Source: Nannocystis sp. RBIL2 (GTDB lineage: Bacteria; Myxococcota_A; Polyangia; Nannocystales; Nannocystaceae). Taken from it: a stretch of 64,000 bases of DNA. Made by a program: the position numbers and the translations under genes. The stretch spans positions 4,324,001 to 4,388,000 of the forward strand of contig NZ_JAPNJW010000001.1 in assembly GCF_026626745.1 (NCBI RefSeq), in the 5' to 3' direction. This document shows positions 15,468 through 24,054 of the stretch, piece by piece (position 1 is the first letter of the stretch; each line of letters starts with the position of its first letter). Below the pieces are notes generated by a model. It saw nothing but the letters and a program-made list of their open reading frames with translations, did not search any database and was not told where the DNA came from.

Positions 15468-18400
15468 GTGCACAAGGACGCTCCGGCGGACGCCCCCGAC
15501 GGCGACTCTTTCGCCGCGCAGTTCGCCGCGGCCGAGCCTCCGCGGCCGCGCGAGGCGCCCGCCGAGCACACGCGCGCCCGCCTGGCGGCCCAGCTCTTCG
15601 GCGCCGCGCTGCAGGTCCCACCGCTCGGGCCCTACACCGTGCTCCGAGAGATCGGGCACGGCGCGATGGGCGTGGTCCACGAGGGCCGCGGCCCCGGCGG
15701 GCAGCAGGTCGCGCTCAAGACGCTGCGCCGGCCCGACCCCGCGGCGATCGCCCGGCTCAAGAAAGAGTTCCGCAACGTCGTCGACGTCGGCCACGCCAAC
15801 CTCGTCGCGGTCTACGAGCTCGCCCTCGATCAGGCGCGCGGCGAGTGGTACATCGCCATGGAATATGTCCCCGGGGACAGCTGGCTCGCGCACCTGCGGC
15901 CGGCCGGCGAGCGCGCCCCCGAGGCCGTCCTGCGCGCCGCGCTCGGCCAGCTCGCCTCCGGCGTCTACGCCCTGCACCGCGCCGGCCTGCTGCACCGCGA
16001 CCTCAAGCCGTCGAACGTGCTCGTCACCGGCGAGGGTCGGCTCAAGATCGTCGACTTCGGCCTCGCGCGGCTGGCCGACGGCGGCCACGAGGGCCTGGCC
16101 GGGACCGCCGGCTACCTCGCCCCCGAGCTGCTGGCCGGCGCCCCGCCGTCGCCCGCCAGCGACTGGTTCGCCGTCGGTGTGATGCTCTACGAGGCGCTCG
16201 CCGGCCGGCGCCCGCGGGTCCCGCCCGGGCCGACCCCGATCGACGGCGTCGCGGCCGACCTGCAGGCGCTCTGCCGCGATCTTCTGGCCGAGAACCCGAG
16301 CTCGCGCCCCAGCGGCCGCGACCTCCTGCTGCGCCTCGGCCTCGACGCCCCGCCCGCGCCCTCGCCGGTGTTCGTCGGCCGCGCCGACGAGCTGGCCGCC
16401 TGCGCCCATGCCCTCGCGGACGCGCCGGCGCTGCTGCTGCTCGTCGGCCCCTCGGGCGCCGGCAAGTCGGCGCTGCTCGCCCGCCTCGTCGCCGACCTCC
16501 GCGACCACCGCGGCGCCCTGGTCCTCCACGGCCGCTGCTACGCCGGCGAGTCGGTCCCCTACAAGGCGCTCGACGGGGTGGTCGAGGCGCTCGCCCAGCA
16601 CCTCGAGACATGTTCTCCGAGACATGTCTTCACGGCCATGCCCGAAGAGGCAGCCGATCTGCGGCGCGTGTTCCCGGCGCTGCACCGGGCCGTCGGCGCT
16701 GTCGGCCTCGGCGAGCCGGCCGACGCCGCCCCGCGCGAGACCCGGCGGCGGGCGGTCGCGGCGCTGCGGCGGTTGCTCGCCGAGCTGGCCGGCGCGCGGC
16801 CGATCGTGCTGGCGATCGACGACCTGCAGTGGGGCGACGCCGACTCCGCGCGCTTGCTCGGCGAGCTGCTGGCCCCGCCCGATCCGCCGCCGATCGTCGT
16901 CGCCGCCAGCGTGCGCAGCGACGCCCGGCCCGGCTCGCCGTTCTTCGCCGAGCTCGACGCCGCCCCGCTGGCCTGCCCGATCCACGAGGTCGAGCTCGCC
17001 CCGCTCGGGCCTGTCGAGGCCGAGCGCATGGCCGCCACCATCCTGGCCGAAGGGCCAGGTCGCGGCGACGACCCGGGCCTGCGCCAGCGCCTGGCCGCCG
17101 CGATCGCCCGCGAGTCGCAGGGCAGCCCGCTGTTCATCGAGGCCATGGCGCAGCGCCTGGGCGACGGCGCCGAGGGGGTCGCTACCTCGCTCGACGGCGC
17201 GCTGCAGGCCGAGGTCGCCGCGCTCGAGCCCGGCGAGCGGCTCGCGCTCGAGCGCCTGGCAGTCGCCGGCCGGCCCCTGCGCCGCGACCTCGCCCTGCCC
17301 CGCGAGCTCGGGGCCGCGGCCGCGCGGGTGCTCGACGGCGCCGCCCTGGCGGTCCTCGGCGCGCGCCGGCTGGTCCGCCCGTGCGGCGAGGGCGACAGCG
17401 TCGAGACCTACCACGACCGCGTCCGCGAGGTCGTGCTGCACCGCCTCGGCGCCGCCGGCCGCCGCGACCATCACCGCGCCCTCGCCCTCGCCCTCGCGGC
17501 CGCGCCCGACCCCGACCCCGACGAGCTGGTGCTGCACTGCCACGGCGCCGACGACCTGCCGCAGGCCAGCCGCTGGGCCCTGCGCGCCGCGGAGCGGGCC
17601 GCCGCCGCCCTCGCGTTCGCCCGGGCCGCCAGCCTGTACGAGAGGGCCATGTCCTGGGGGACATATCCTCCAGAACATGTCCTGAAGTACACCATCGCCC
17701 GCGCCGACGCGCTGATGTACGCCGGCCGCTGCGCCGAGGCGGCCCCCGTCTACCTCACCGCCGCCGCGCTGGCCCCCGATCGCCTGCAGGAGCTCGAGCT
17801 GCGCGGCCGCGCCGTCGAGCACTACCTCGTGTCCGGCCGCGTCGACGCCGGCCTGCACGTGCTCGGCCCGCTGGCGCACGAGCTCGGCCTGCCGTTCCCG
17901 GCCACCTCGGCCGGCACCGCGCTGCGCCTGGTCGGCGAGCTCGCCCGCCTGGCGATCGCCCGCCGCCGGGCCCCGCGCGAGCCGGTGGCCGCCGAGGACG
18001 TCGCCGCCGAGCTGCGGCTGCGCATCGATTTGTGCTGGTCGGCCGGCAAGGGCCTCGGCTTCATCGACCCGATCCGCGCCGCCGCGATCTCGGCCCAGGG
18101 CCTGCGCCTCGCCCTCGCCAGCGGCGAGCCGCGACGGATCGCCCGCGCCGCCGCCTACCTCACCATCGTCGACATCAACGCCCCCGACCCGCGCCGGGCC
18201 AGCGCCGCCGCCCGCGAGCTGGCCCTCGCCCGCGGCCTCGCCACGCGCCTGTCCGACCCTCACCTCACCGGCCTCACCACGATCCTCACCGGCGTCGCCG
18301 CCCTCAACAACGGCCAGTGGCGCCGCGCCCTCACCGGCGTCGAGTCCGGCGCCGACCTCCTGCGCGCCCGCTGCGTCGACGTCCACTGGGAGCGGGCGAT

Positions 18401-19145
18401 CGCCCACGCCATGGCGATGCACGCCCACCTCATGCTCGGCGACTTCGCCCGCCTGCGCGCCCGCGCCGAGTCGTGGCAGCACGAGGCCGAGGACATCGGC
18501 GACCGCTTCGCCCTCGTGGTCGCGATCCTCTACACCGCCCACGCCGCAGTGGCCGCCGGCGAGCCCGCCCGCGCCCGCGCGGCTGTCCGCAAGGCCCTGT
18601 CCTTGTGGCCATACGAGGGCTTCTCGTTCCAGCACTGGCTCGCCCTCGGGGTCGAGGTCGACTGCGATCTCTACGACGGCCGCGGCCGCGAGGCCTGGGC
18701 GCGGGTCGAGCGGGCCTGGCCCGCCCTCGTCCGCTCGCAGCTGATGCGCATGCAGATCCCCCGGATCGACGCCCACCGCCTGCGCGCCAGCGCGGCCCTG
18801 GCCGCCGCCAGCGCCGGTCAGCGCGGCCTGATCCAGGCCGCTGCCGCCGACGCCGCCGCCCTGGCCAGCGAGCGCATCGAGCTGGCCCACGCCGCCGAGG
18901 ACCTCATCCGCGCCCAGATCGCCGCGCTCCGCCGCCGGCCCGCCGCCGACCTGCTGCAGCGCGCCGCCGACCGCTTCACCGGCGGCAACATGCCGGCTCT
19001 CGCCGCCGCCGTCCGCCACGGCCACGACCGCCAGCTCGGCCGCGCCCCCGCGGCCGCCGAGTTGGCCCTCGTCCGCTGCGGCGTGCGCGACCCGAGCCGC
19101 TGGGCCGCGACCGTCGCCCCTGCCCTCTACGTCCTGTCCCAGTGA
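15468..19145 (+). CDS. Ser/Thr protein kinase fused to an AAA-type ATPase and a helical repeat region
   Basis: A 1225-aa multidomain signalling protein. The kinase domain (residues about 55-290) is catalytically complete: glycine loop IGHGAMGVV, Lys84 in VALKTL, HRDLKPSN at 176-183 and DFG at 196-198. An NTPase domain follows: VFVGRADEL, Walker A LVGPSGAGKSALL (about 325-337) and Walker B IVLAIDDLQWGD. The last 600 or so residues are Ala/Leu-rich helices like TPR/MalT-type repeats. The layout matches the PknK-like kinase-STAND proteins common in myxobacteria. GTG at 15468 is chosen. Runs of the 14-bp palindrome lie in the frame at 15866, 16598-16653, 17044, 17650-17691 and 18584-18611. It is convergent with a sigma factor gene. 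Confidence 0.93.
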   Translation: MHKDAPADAPDGDSFAAQFAAAEPPRPREAPAEHTRARLAAQLFGAALQVPPLGPYTVLREIGHGAMGVVHEGRGPGGQQVALKTLRRPDPAAIARLKKEFRNVVDVGHANLVAVYELALDQARGEWYIAMEYVPGDSWLAHLRPAGERAPEAVLRAALGQLASGVYALHRAGLLHRDLKPSNVLVTGEGRLKIVDFGLARLADGGHEGLAGTAGYLAPELLAGAPPSPASDWFAVGVMLYEALAGRRPRVPPGPTPIDGVAADLQALCRDLLAENPSSRPSGRDLLLRLGLDAPPAPSPVFVGRADELAACAHALADAPALLLLVGPSGAGKSALLARLVADLRDHRGALVLHGRCYAGESVPYKALDGVVEALAQHLETCSPRHVFTAMPEEAADLRRVFPALHRAVGAVGLGEPADAAPRETRRRAVAALRRLLAELAGARPIVLAIDDLQWGDADSARLLGELLAPPDPPPIVVAASVRSDARPGSPFFAELDAAPLACPIHEVELAPLGPVEAERMAATILAEGPGRGDDPGLRQRLAAAIARESQGSPLFIEAMAQRLGDGAEGVATSLDGALQAEVAALEPGERLALERLAVAGRPLRRDLALPRELGAAAARVLDGAALAVLGARRLVRPCGEGDSVETYHDRVREVVLHRLGAAGRRDHHRALALALAAAPDPDPDELVLHCHGADDLPQASRWALRAAERAAAALAFARAASLYERAMSWGTYPPEHVLKYTIARADALMYAGRCAEAAPVYLTAAALAPDRLQELELRGRAVEHYLVSGRVDAGLHVLGPLAHELGLPFPATSAGTALRLVGELARLAIARRRAPREPVAAEDVAAELRLRIDLCWSAGKGLGFIDPIRAAAISAQGLRLALASGEPRRIARAAAYLTIVDINAPDPRRASAAARELALARGLATRLSDPHLTGLTTILTGVAALNNGQWRRALTGVESGADLLRARCVDVHWERAIAHAMAMHAHLMLGDFARLRARAESWQHEAEDIGDRFALVVAILYTAHAAVAAGEPARARAAVRKALSLWPYEGFSFQHWLALGVEVDCDLYDGRGREAWARVERAWPALVRSQLMRMQIPRIDAHRLRASAALAAASAGQRGLIQAAAADAAALASERIELAHAAEDLIRAQIAALRRRPAADLLQRAADRFTGGNMPALAAAVRHGHDRQLGRAPAAAELALVRCGVRDPSRWAATVAPALYVLSQ
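15866..15879. repeat. 14-bp palindrome inside the kinase domain
   Basis: TGTCCCCGGGGACA is a perfect 14-nt palindrome. It encodes part of MEYVPGDSW, just after the kinase hinge. Confidence 0.6.
16598..16653. repeat. Four abutting 14-bp units inside the kinase-ATPase gene
   Basis: AGCAC-CTCG-AGACA, TGTTC-TCCG-AGACA, TGTCT-TCAC-GGCCA and TGCCC-GAAG-AGGCA follow each other with an exact 14-bp period. They encode the segment around LETCSPRHVFTAMPEEAA in the NTPase domain. Confidence 0.7.
17650..17691. repeat. Three abutting 14-bp units inside the kinase-ATPase gene
   Basis: TGTCC-TGGG-GGACA, TATCC-TCCA-GAACA and TGTCC-TGAA-GTACA: 42 bp, or 14 codons, encoding the stretch around SWGTYPPEHVLKYT in the helical region. 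Another unit, TGGCC-GAAG-GGCCA, lies at 17044-17057, and two abutting units at 18584-18611. Confidence 0.7.
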
Positions 19146-19204
19146 ACATGTCTACATGGACATGCTCGCGAGCACCTGTCCTTTACGACCTGTCCTCTTG
19201 CACT
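19135..19204. repeat. Five abutting 14-bp units bridging two convergent genes
   Basis: TGTCC-CAGT-GAACA, TGTCT-ACAT-GGACA, TGCTC-GCGA-GCACC, TGTCC-TTTA-CGACC and TGTCC-TCTT-GCACT, in exact 14-bp phase. The first contains the TGA stop of the kinase gene (19143-19145). The last two cover the stop and final codons of the sigma factor gene (from 19183), so the array forms the 3' ends of both genes. Confidence 0.85.
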
Positions 19205-19827
19205 TCCCACGCCGAGCTCGGCAGCGCGGCGACCCACCGGTCGAGGTCGAGATCGACCGCCGGCAGCTCGGCGAGCGCGTCGCCGGCCGCGAGGTCGGCC
19301 ATGTGCCGGCGCAGCTGCGCCTTGGCGCCCTGGAGCTTGCCCTTGACCGAGCCCAGCGTCACCCCGAGCGCCGCCGACAGCTCGCTGTGGCTCATGTGCT
19401 CCCAGTAGTGGAGCTCGAGCAAGATCTGCAGGTCGAGGGGCAGACGGCGCAGCGCCGCGGCCAGGAGCCGGGCCGCCACCGCCTCGTCGACCAGCCGGCT
19501 CGGGCTCGGTCCGAGGTCCTCGAGCGAGGTGTGGACCGCGTCGAAGCGCTCGTGCAGGTGCTTGCGGTAGTGCGCGTACAGCACGTTGCGCGCGGTGCCG
19601 AAGAGGTACGCGCGAACGCTGGTCGTCGACTCGCCGGCGATCCGGTCGCGCCCCTCGACGCAGGCGAGCATCGTCTGCTGGATCAGGTCTTCGACGTCGC
19701 GCGACACCTTGCCGGCGAAGAAGCGGTACAGGCCGTCGAAGTGGTGCTCGAACAACGCGTTGCCGGCCGCGAGGTCCCCTTCTCGCCACCGCCGCAGCAG
19801 CTCGCGTTCGTCGTCCACTGCACGCAT
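19183..19827 (-). CDS. ECF-type RNA polymerase sigma factor
   Basis: A 214-aa sigma-70 family protein. Region 2 is seen as NALFEHHFDGLYRFFAGKV, then DVEDLIQQTMLACVEGRDRI and the -10-recognising SVRAYLFGTARNVLYAHYRK. Region 4 is LRRLPLDLQILLELHYWEHM followed by the helix-turn-helix MSHSELSAALGVTLGSVKGK. A short acidic tail follows, with no extra sensor domain. It directs RNA polymerase to a small regulon. No anti-sigma gene is adjacent; the convergent kinase-ATPase is the nearest candidate for control. The ATG at 19827 (MRAVDDERELL) is chosen over upstream in-frame codons. The C-terminus is encoded by 14-bp repeat units. Confidence 0.9.
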   Translation of the reverse strand: MRAVDDERELLRRWREGDLAAGNALFEHHFDGLYRFFAGKVSRDVEDLIQQTMLACVEGRDRIAGESTTSVRAYLFGTARNVLYAHYRKHLHERFDAVHTSLEDLGPSPSRLVDEAVAARLLAAALRRLPLDLQILLELHYWEHMSHSELSAALGVTLGSVKGKLQGAKAQLRRHMADLAAGDALAELPAVDLDLDRWVAALPSSAWEVQEDRS

Positions 19828-20925
19828 CGTAGCCGCGTCGTCGACCCGCGTGCCACATCCGAGGAACCTGCAGGCGCAGGCCCGCAAAAGCCCCCTGTGC
19901 AAACCATCGACATGGCCGTAAGGCCATGGCAGAACGGTCACGCGGGAACCCCGCTAGAGCTCGCTGGACTGCAGATGTCCGCGCCGTTACAGCGCGTGAA
20001 CGCGATTATTTTCAGAAAGACAGATCAATCAGGGTCTGGCCATCACTACTAAGGCAACGACTGGACGGCCCCCCATGTCCCCGACCAAGCCCACGCGCAC
20101 CCTTGCAGACGCCACACCTCCGCGCGAGGTGTCTGCACCGGAGCTGTCGTCACGGACCTCCCCCCCCTCCGAGGTCGACCCGATGCGCCAGCTCTTCCGT
20201 CGTCACGCGAATCACTTTTCTGGCGTACGCGCCCGCCAGATCCAGCACCGCCTGCGTGACCGCCTCTTCCGCGAAGTTCCGGGCGATCCCGAGACGACCT
20301 GAGCGACGCCCGTCGGCCGCGTCTGCGAAAATCCCCCACCGCCCCGCGCGCCTGCAGAGGACCGCGTTCGCGACGTGCGACGTCCTGTCGCAGCGCGCCG
20401 CGCTCGCCTCGCGCGCCGCGACCCGTCCCGCGCCATCGCGCAGCGCGAGGCGCCTGGCGCTGCCCATCCCCGCCGCACAGCGCTCGCAGCGTCCCACGCC
20501 CCTGCGCATCACCGACGCACAGCTCGCAGGACGTCGCGTCGGCCAGGCCGCGACGCGCTTCCCTGACGCACGCACCGCGTCCTCGTCGCGGCCGCGCCGC
20601 TGCGCATCACCGACGCGTCCTCGTCGCGGCCACGCCGCCGCGCATCACTGACGCCCAGCTCGCGTGGCTTCCGCGCTGTCGCGCTTCCCCGACGCACGCA
20701 TCACGTCCCCGTCGGCTCCGCCCTTTCGCGTTCCCCCGACGCACGTACGGCCTCCTCGTCGAGGCCGCGCCGCGCTTCCTCTACGCCGCGCCTTCGCGCT
20801 TCCCCGACGCACGCACCGCCCGCGTCGAGGCCGCGCCGCCGCGCTTCCTCGACACGGCGCGTCCTCGCCGACCTCGCTCGCCGGCAGGCCGCGTACGTAC
20901 CCGCGGCATGCCTCACGGCGCCGGC
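19828..20925. other. Gene-poor, repeat-rich intergenic region
   Basis: About 1.1 kb without a convincing gene. A 14-bp-family unit, TGGCC-GTAA-GGCCA, with a 7-bp CATGGCC stem, lies at 19911-19928. From about 20075 to 20300 there are overlapping open frames on both strands with fairly good codon bias (plus-strand 75 aa ending LFREVPGDPETT; minus-strand containing RNFAEEAVTQAVLDLAGAYA). Neither matches a family I know. From about 20550 to 20900 the DNA is a degenerate tandem repeat. Confidence 0.55.
20555..20816. repeat. Degenerate long repeats in the gene-poor region
   Basis: The phrase GCGCTTCCCCGACGCACGCA recurs four times with few changes, at about 20556, 20681, 20726 and 20796. It is interleaved with variants of CGTCCTCGTCGCGGCCGCGC. 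The units are unequal in length and no reading frame is kept through them, so this looks like a decayed minisatellite. Confidence 0.55.
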
Positions 20926-22347
20926 TCAGCGCCGGCGGTCACGCGCCGCCGCGATCGCGTCGCGCACCATCACGTCGTGCTCGGCGGGGTCGGCCCAGCG
21001 CTTCTGACCGGCCTCGGGCAACAGGTGGATCGGGTCGAAGTACAGGTAGTGCGCCTCCGCGTTGACGTTGGGGCTGCGGTACACGCTGATGCCCGTCTCG
21101 CGGTTGTAGTGCTCGAACGAGTGGCAGTCGCGCTTGCCGCCGCCGCCGGGCGCGTCGACCACGAAGGTCGGCGTGTTGAAGCCGGCCGTCAGGCCGCGGA
21201 CCTGCTTCTCGAGCTCGATCGCGGTGTCGACGGTGGTGCGCAGGTCCTCGACGCCCTTCACCAGATCGTGCACGTACACGTAGTACGCGTGGACGTTCAG
21301 GTAGCTCATGCGCTTGATGAGCAGGCGCATCGCCTCGGGCGTGTCGTTGACGCCGCGCTGCAGCACCGACTGGTTGCGCACGAACACGCCGGCCGCGAAC
21401 AGCCGGTTCATCGCCCGCTGGGTGATCTCGGTCAGCTCGGACGGGTGGTTGAAGTGCGTGTGCAGCACCACCTCTTTGTGCAGCTTGCGCCCGCGCTCGA
21501 CCACGCCGACCAGCGCCGAGAACCACGCGTCGTCGGTGAGGATCTTCTGCGGCATCACAGCCGGACCCTTGGTGGCGAAGCGCATGCGCCGGATGTTGGG
21601 CATGTCCAGCAAGCGGTTGCCGATCGCCTCGATGTGCTCGGCCCGCAGGTTGTACGCGTCGCCGCCGCTGATGACGATGTCCTCGAGCTCCGGCCGCGAC
21701 GCCACGTACGCGAAGGCCCGCTCCCAGCGGTCCTGCGTCGGCCGCAGGTGCACCTTCTCGACCTGGTCGGTGTCGATGCCGACCGCGTAGCTGCGCGTAC
21801 AGAACCGGCAGTACACCGGGCAGGTGTCGAGCGCCAGGAACAGCGCCTTGTCGGGGTAGCGGTGGGTCAGCCCCGCCACCGGCGCGTCGGCCTGCTCGTG
21901 CAGCGAGTCGAGGTCGAGCTTGGGGTGGTCGGGCAGGAGGCGCGAGCCCATCGGAATGAACTGCCGCCGCAGCGGGTCAGCCACCGGATTCGACCAGTCG
22001 ACGAGGCTCAGCAGATACGGCGACACCCGCAGGCTCATCGGCGAGCGGTGGAACCCGTCGCGCACGTCGGCGATGAACTCCGGCGAGGCCAGCTCCTGCA
22101 CCGCCTCGAGCAGCTTGTCGGGCCGCGTGATGGTGTGCTTGGCCTGCCACTTGTGGTCGAGGAAAGTGGCCTCGTCGATGTCGCGATACGCGGGGATCTT
22201 GCGCCAAAAATCGCCGCCGAGTAGCGTCCGGTGGACGAGCGTGGCCGGGTCCACCGGCGGTTTGAGTGCCGGCACCGGCTCGCCGCCGGTGGCCGCCGTG
22301 GTCGTCACCACGGGCAATTTGATCGGGCTCGTCACGCTGCTCTCCAT
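20926..22347 (-). CDS. kamA: Lysine 2,3-aminomutase-type radical SAM enzyme
   Basis: A 473-aa KamA-family enzyme that converts L-lysine to beta-lysine using SAM, a [4Fe-4S] cluster and PLP. The cluster motif CPVYCRFC gives Cys176, Cys180 and Cys183. The TFVVDAPGGGGK and HTHFNHPSELTEIT segments are diagnostic. The two substrate-binding Asp positions of lysine 2,3-aminomutase appear kept (in LQRGVND and in FVVDAPGGGG), which favours lysine over glutamate as substrate. No beta-lysine acetyltransferase (ablB) is next to it, so the product's fate is unknown. Start: ATG (MESSVTSPIKL) with TACACC 9 nt upstream. Confidence 0.9.
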   Translation of the reverse strand: MESSVTSPIKLPVVTTTAATGGEPVPALKPPVDPATLVHRTLLGGDFWRKIPAYRDIDEATFLDHKWQAKHTITRPDKLLEAVQELASPEFIADVRDGFHRSPMSLRVSPYLLSLVDWSNPVADPLRRQFIPMGSRLLPDHPKLDLDSLHEQADAPVAGLTHRYPDKALFLALDTCPVYCRFCTRSYAVGIDTDQVEKVHLRPTQDRWERAFAYVASRPELEDIVISGGDAYNLRAEHIEAIGNRLLDMPNIRRMRFATKGPAVMPQKILTDDAWFSALVGVVERGRKLHKEVVLHTHFNHPSELTEITQRAMNRLFAAGVFVRNQSVLQRGVNDTPEAMRLLIKRMSYLNVHAYYVYVHDLVKGVEDLRTTVDTAIELEKQVRGLTAGFNTPTFVVDAPGGGGKRDCHSFEHYNRETGISVYRSPNVNAEAHYLYFDPIHLLPEAGQKRWADPAEHDVMVRDAIAAARDRRR

Positions 22348-22506
22348 AGCGGTCAAGGTGTAGTCGAAAACCCTGCTCGGGGGCACAGAGGCGCGGATCT
22401 TCGCCGCAATCGCGCCCAACTCGCGGCCTTCGCTGCGAGCTTCGCCACGCGCGAGGGGCCCGCACACCTGTCCACAAGCGCAACGGCGCACACGCCGGGA
22501 TCTAGC

Positions 22507-24054
22507 TCACAAGTGCGCCTCCTGCGTGGAATCAGCAACCTCTGCGCATACGCGAGGACCGATAAAATCGACCTGCAGCCCGCCGCCCGGCGGACTGTCG
22601 AACACCAGCTCGAGGCCGTGCAGCGCGGCGACGCGGGCCGCGATGTGCAGCCCGAGCCCCTGTCCGTCGGGCGCCCGCGTGCGCGCGGCGTCGCTGCGAA
22701 ACCCGCGTTCGACGAGCTGCGCCAGCTCGTCCGCGGGCACGCCGGGGCCGTCGTCGACCACCCGCAAACGGAACCTGTCGCCGGCGATACCTTCGAGCAG
22801 CACCGCCACGTGCCCGCCCGCGCGGTTGTGGCGGATCGCGTTGTAGACCACGTTGCTGACCGCCTGCTCGAGCAATGTGACATCGGCGTCGACGTGCAGC
22901 GGCGACTCGGGCACCGCGCCGTCGAGCTCGACCTGCAGCCGCCGCGCGATCGGCCGGTGACGCGCCAGCACTCGTTCCACCAGCACGCCCATCGCCACCG
23001 GCTCGCGGTGCAGCCGCGGCGCGTCGGCGTCGATCTTCGCCATGACCGCCAGGTTGTGCACGATCGCGGCGATGTAGTGCGCCTCCCCCATCGCCGCCAC
23101 CAGCGCCCCGCGATCGACCGCCGCACCCGCGCTCGCGCCCTCGATCAGCTCGCTCAGGTGCCCCTGCAACACCGTCAGCGGGATCATCACGTCGTGCGTG
23201 GTGTTGGCCAGGAACTCGCGCAGCGCCGCCTCGCGGCGGTCCTTCGCGGCCAGCTGCGCCCGCACCTCGCGGCCCGCCGCCTCGAAGGCGCGCGCGAGCT
23301 GGCCGACCTCGTCGTCGCCGTCGATCGGCACCGCGCTCGCGTAGCCGGCCGACGCCGAGCGCCGCACAGCCTCGGTGAGGCGGCGGATCCGTCCGACGAT
23401 CGGGCCCATCGCCAGCAGCACCGCGGCGAACAGCGCCACCAGCGGCGTCAGCCAGATCCGCGTCGGCGGCAGCACCGCACCGAGCCAGCCGGGCACCGTG
23501 CTGCCCTGCGCCAGCACCCGCGCGCACGGCCCCGAGTCCCACGGCATGCGCACCAGCACCTCGACCTCCGCGCTCACCCACGACCGCACCCACGAGCGCG
23601 GCCAGGTCGCAACCTCCGAAGTCGCGATCGCCGCCACCAGCGGCTCGCCGAGAGCCGGCGCCGCCGGGTTGGCCGACCGCAGCGCCGCGTCGTACGCGAA
23701 CAGCACCGCCGGCCGCCCCCGCGGCCGCCCGTCGTCCAGCGGCGGCGGACGCCCCCGCGGCTCGCCCCGCTCGCGCCCCTCGCCCTGGCGCTCTCGCAAG
23801 TCACTCGCCTCGCCCGGCTCTCGCCCCTCCCGCTGCGGAGGCCCGCGCCCCGGCGGCAGCTCTCCGCCCCAGTGCGCGGGATCTGCTTCGCAGCGATCGC
23901 GTCCGCCGGGCTCCTGCATGCGCGTCAGCGTGTAGCCGACCAGCGCCTCCTCGGCCGCGCGATGGCGGGCCACCGCGTCGAACAGCACCAGCACGACGAC
24001 CATCGGGATGGTCACCGCGATCGTCGTCAGCGCCAGGCGCAGCCGCAGGTTCAC
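22507..24054 (-). CDS. Sensor histidine kinase
   Basis: A 515-aa inner-membrane two-component sensor. The first transmembrane helix (LALTTIAVTIPMVVVLVLFD) is near residue 15. A periplasmic domain with an unusual Arg/Pro/Gly/Glu-rich charged stretch follows, then a second helix (IWLTPLVALFAAVLLAMGPI) and a HAMP-like linker. The dimerisation/His box reads FLANTTHDVMIPLTVLQGHL, with the usual HELRTPL altered after the His. The ATPase core shows VSNVVYNAIRHN (N box), DDGPGVPADE (G1) and GQGLGLHI (G2). GTG at 24054 overlaps the stop of the regulator gene by 4 nt (GTGA), so the two are translationally coupled. Confidence 0.9.
   Translation of the reverse strand: MNLRLRLALTTIAVTIPMVVVLVLFDAVARHRAAEEALVGYTLTRMQEPGGRDRCEADPAHWGGELPPGRGPPQREGREPGEASDLRERQGEGRERGEPRGRPPPLDDGRPRGRPAVLFAYDAALRSANPAAPALGEPLVAAIATSEVATWPRSWVRSWVSAEVEVLVRMPWDSGPCARVLAQGSTVPGWLGAVLPPTRIWLTPLVALFAAVLLAMGPIVGRIRRLTEAVRRSASAGYASAVPIDGDDEVGQLARAFEAAGREVRAQLAAKDRREAALREFLANTTHDVMIPLTVLQGHLSELIEGASAGAAVDRGALVAAMGEAHYIAAIVHNLAVMAKIDADAPRLHREPVAMGVLVERVLARHRPIARRLQVELDGAVPESPLHVDADVTLLEQAVSNVVYNAIRHNRAGGHVAVLLEGIAGDRFRLRVVDDGPGVPADELAQLVERGFRSDAARTRAPDGQGLGLHIAARVAALHGLELVFDSPPGGGLQVDFIGPRVCAEVADSTQEAHL

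Noticed and set aside
15102..19025. A 1307-codon minus-strand open frame opposite the large kinase gene
   Set aside because: Antisense shadow caused by high GC3: its product is Gly/Arg/Ala-rich without motifs, whereas the plus strand carries complete kinase and NTPase motifs. Only its last 109 codons (15102-15428) are a plausible gene.
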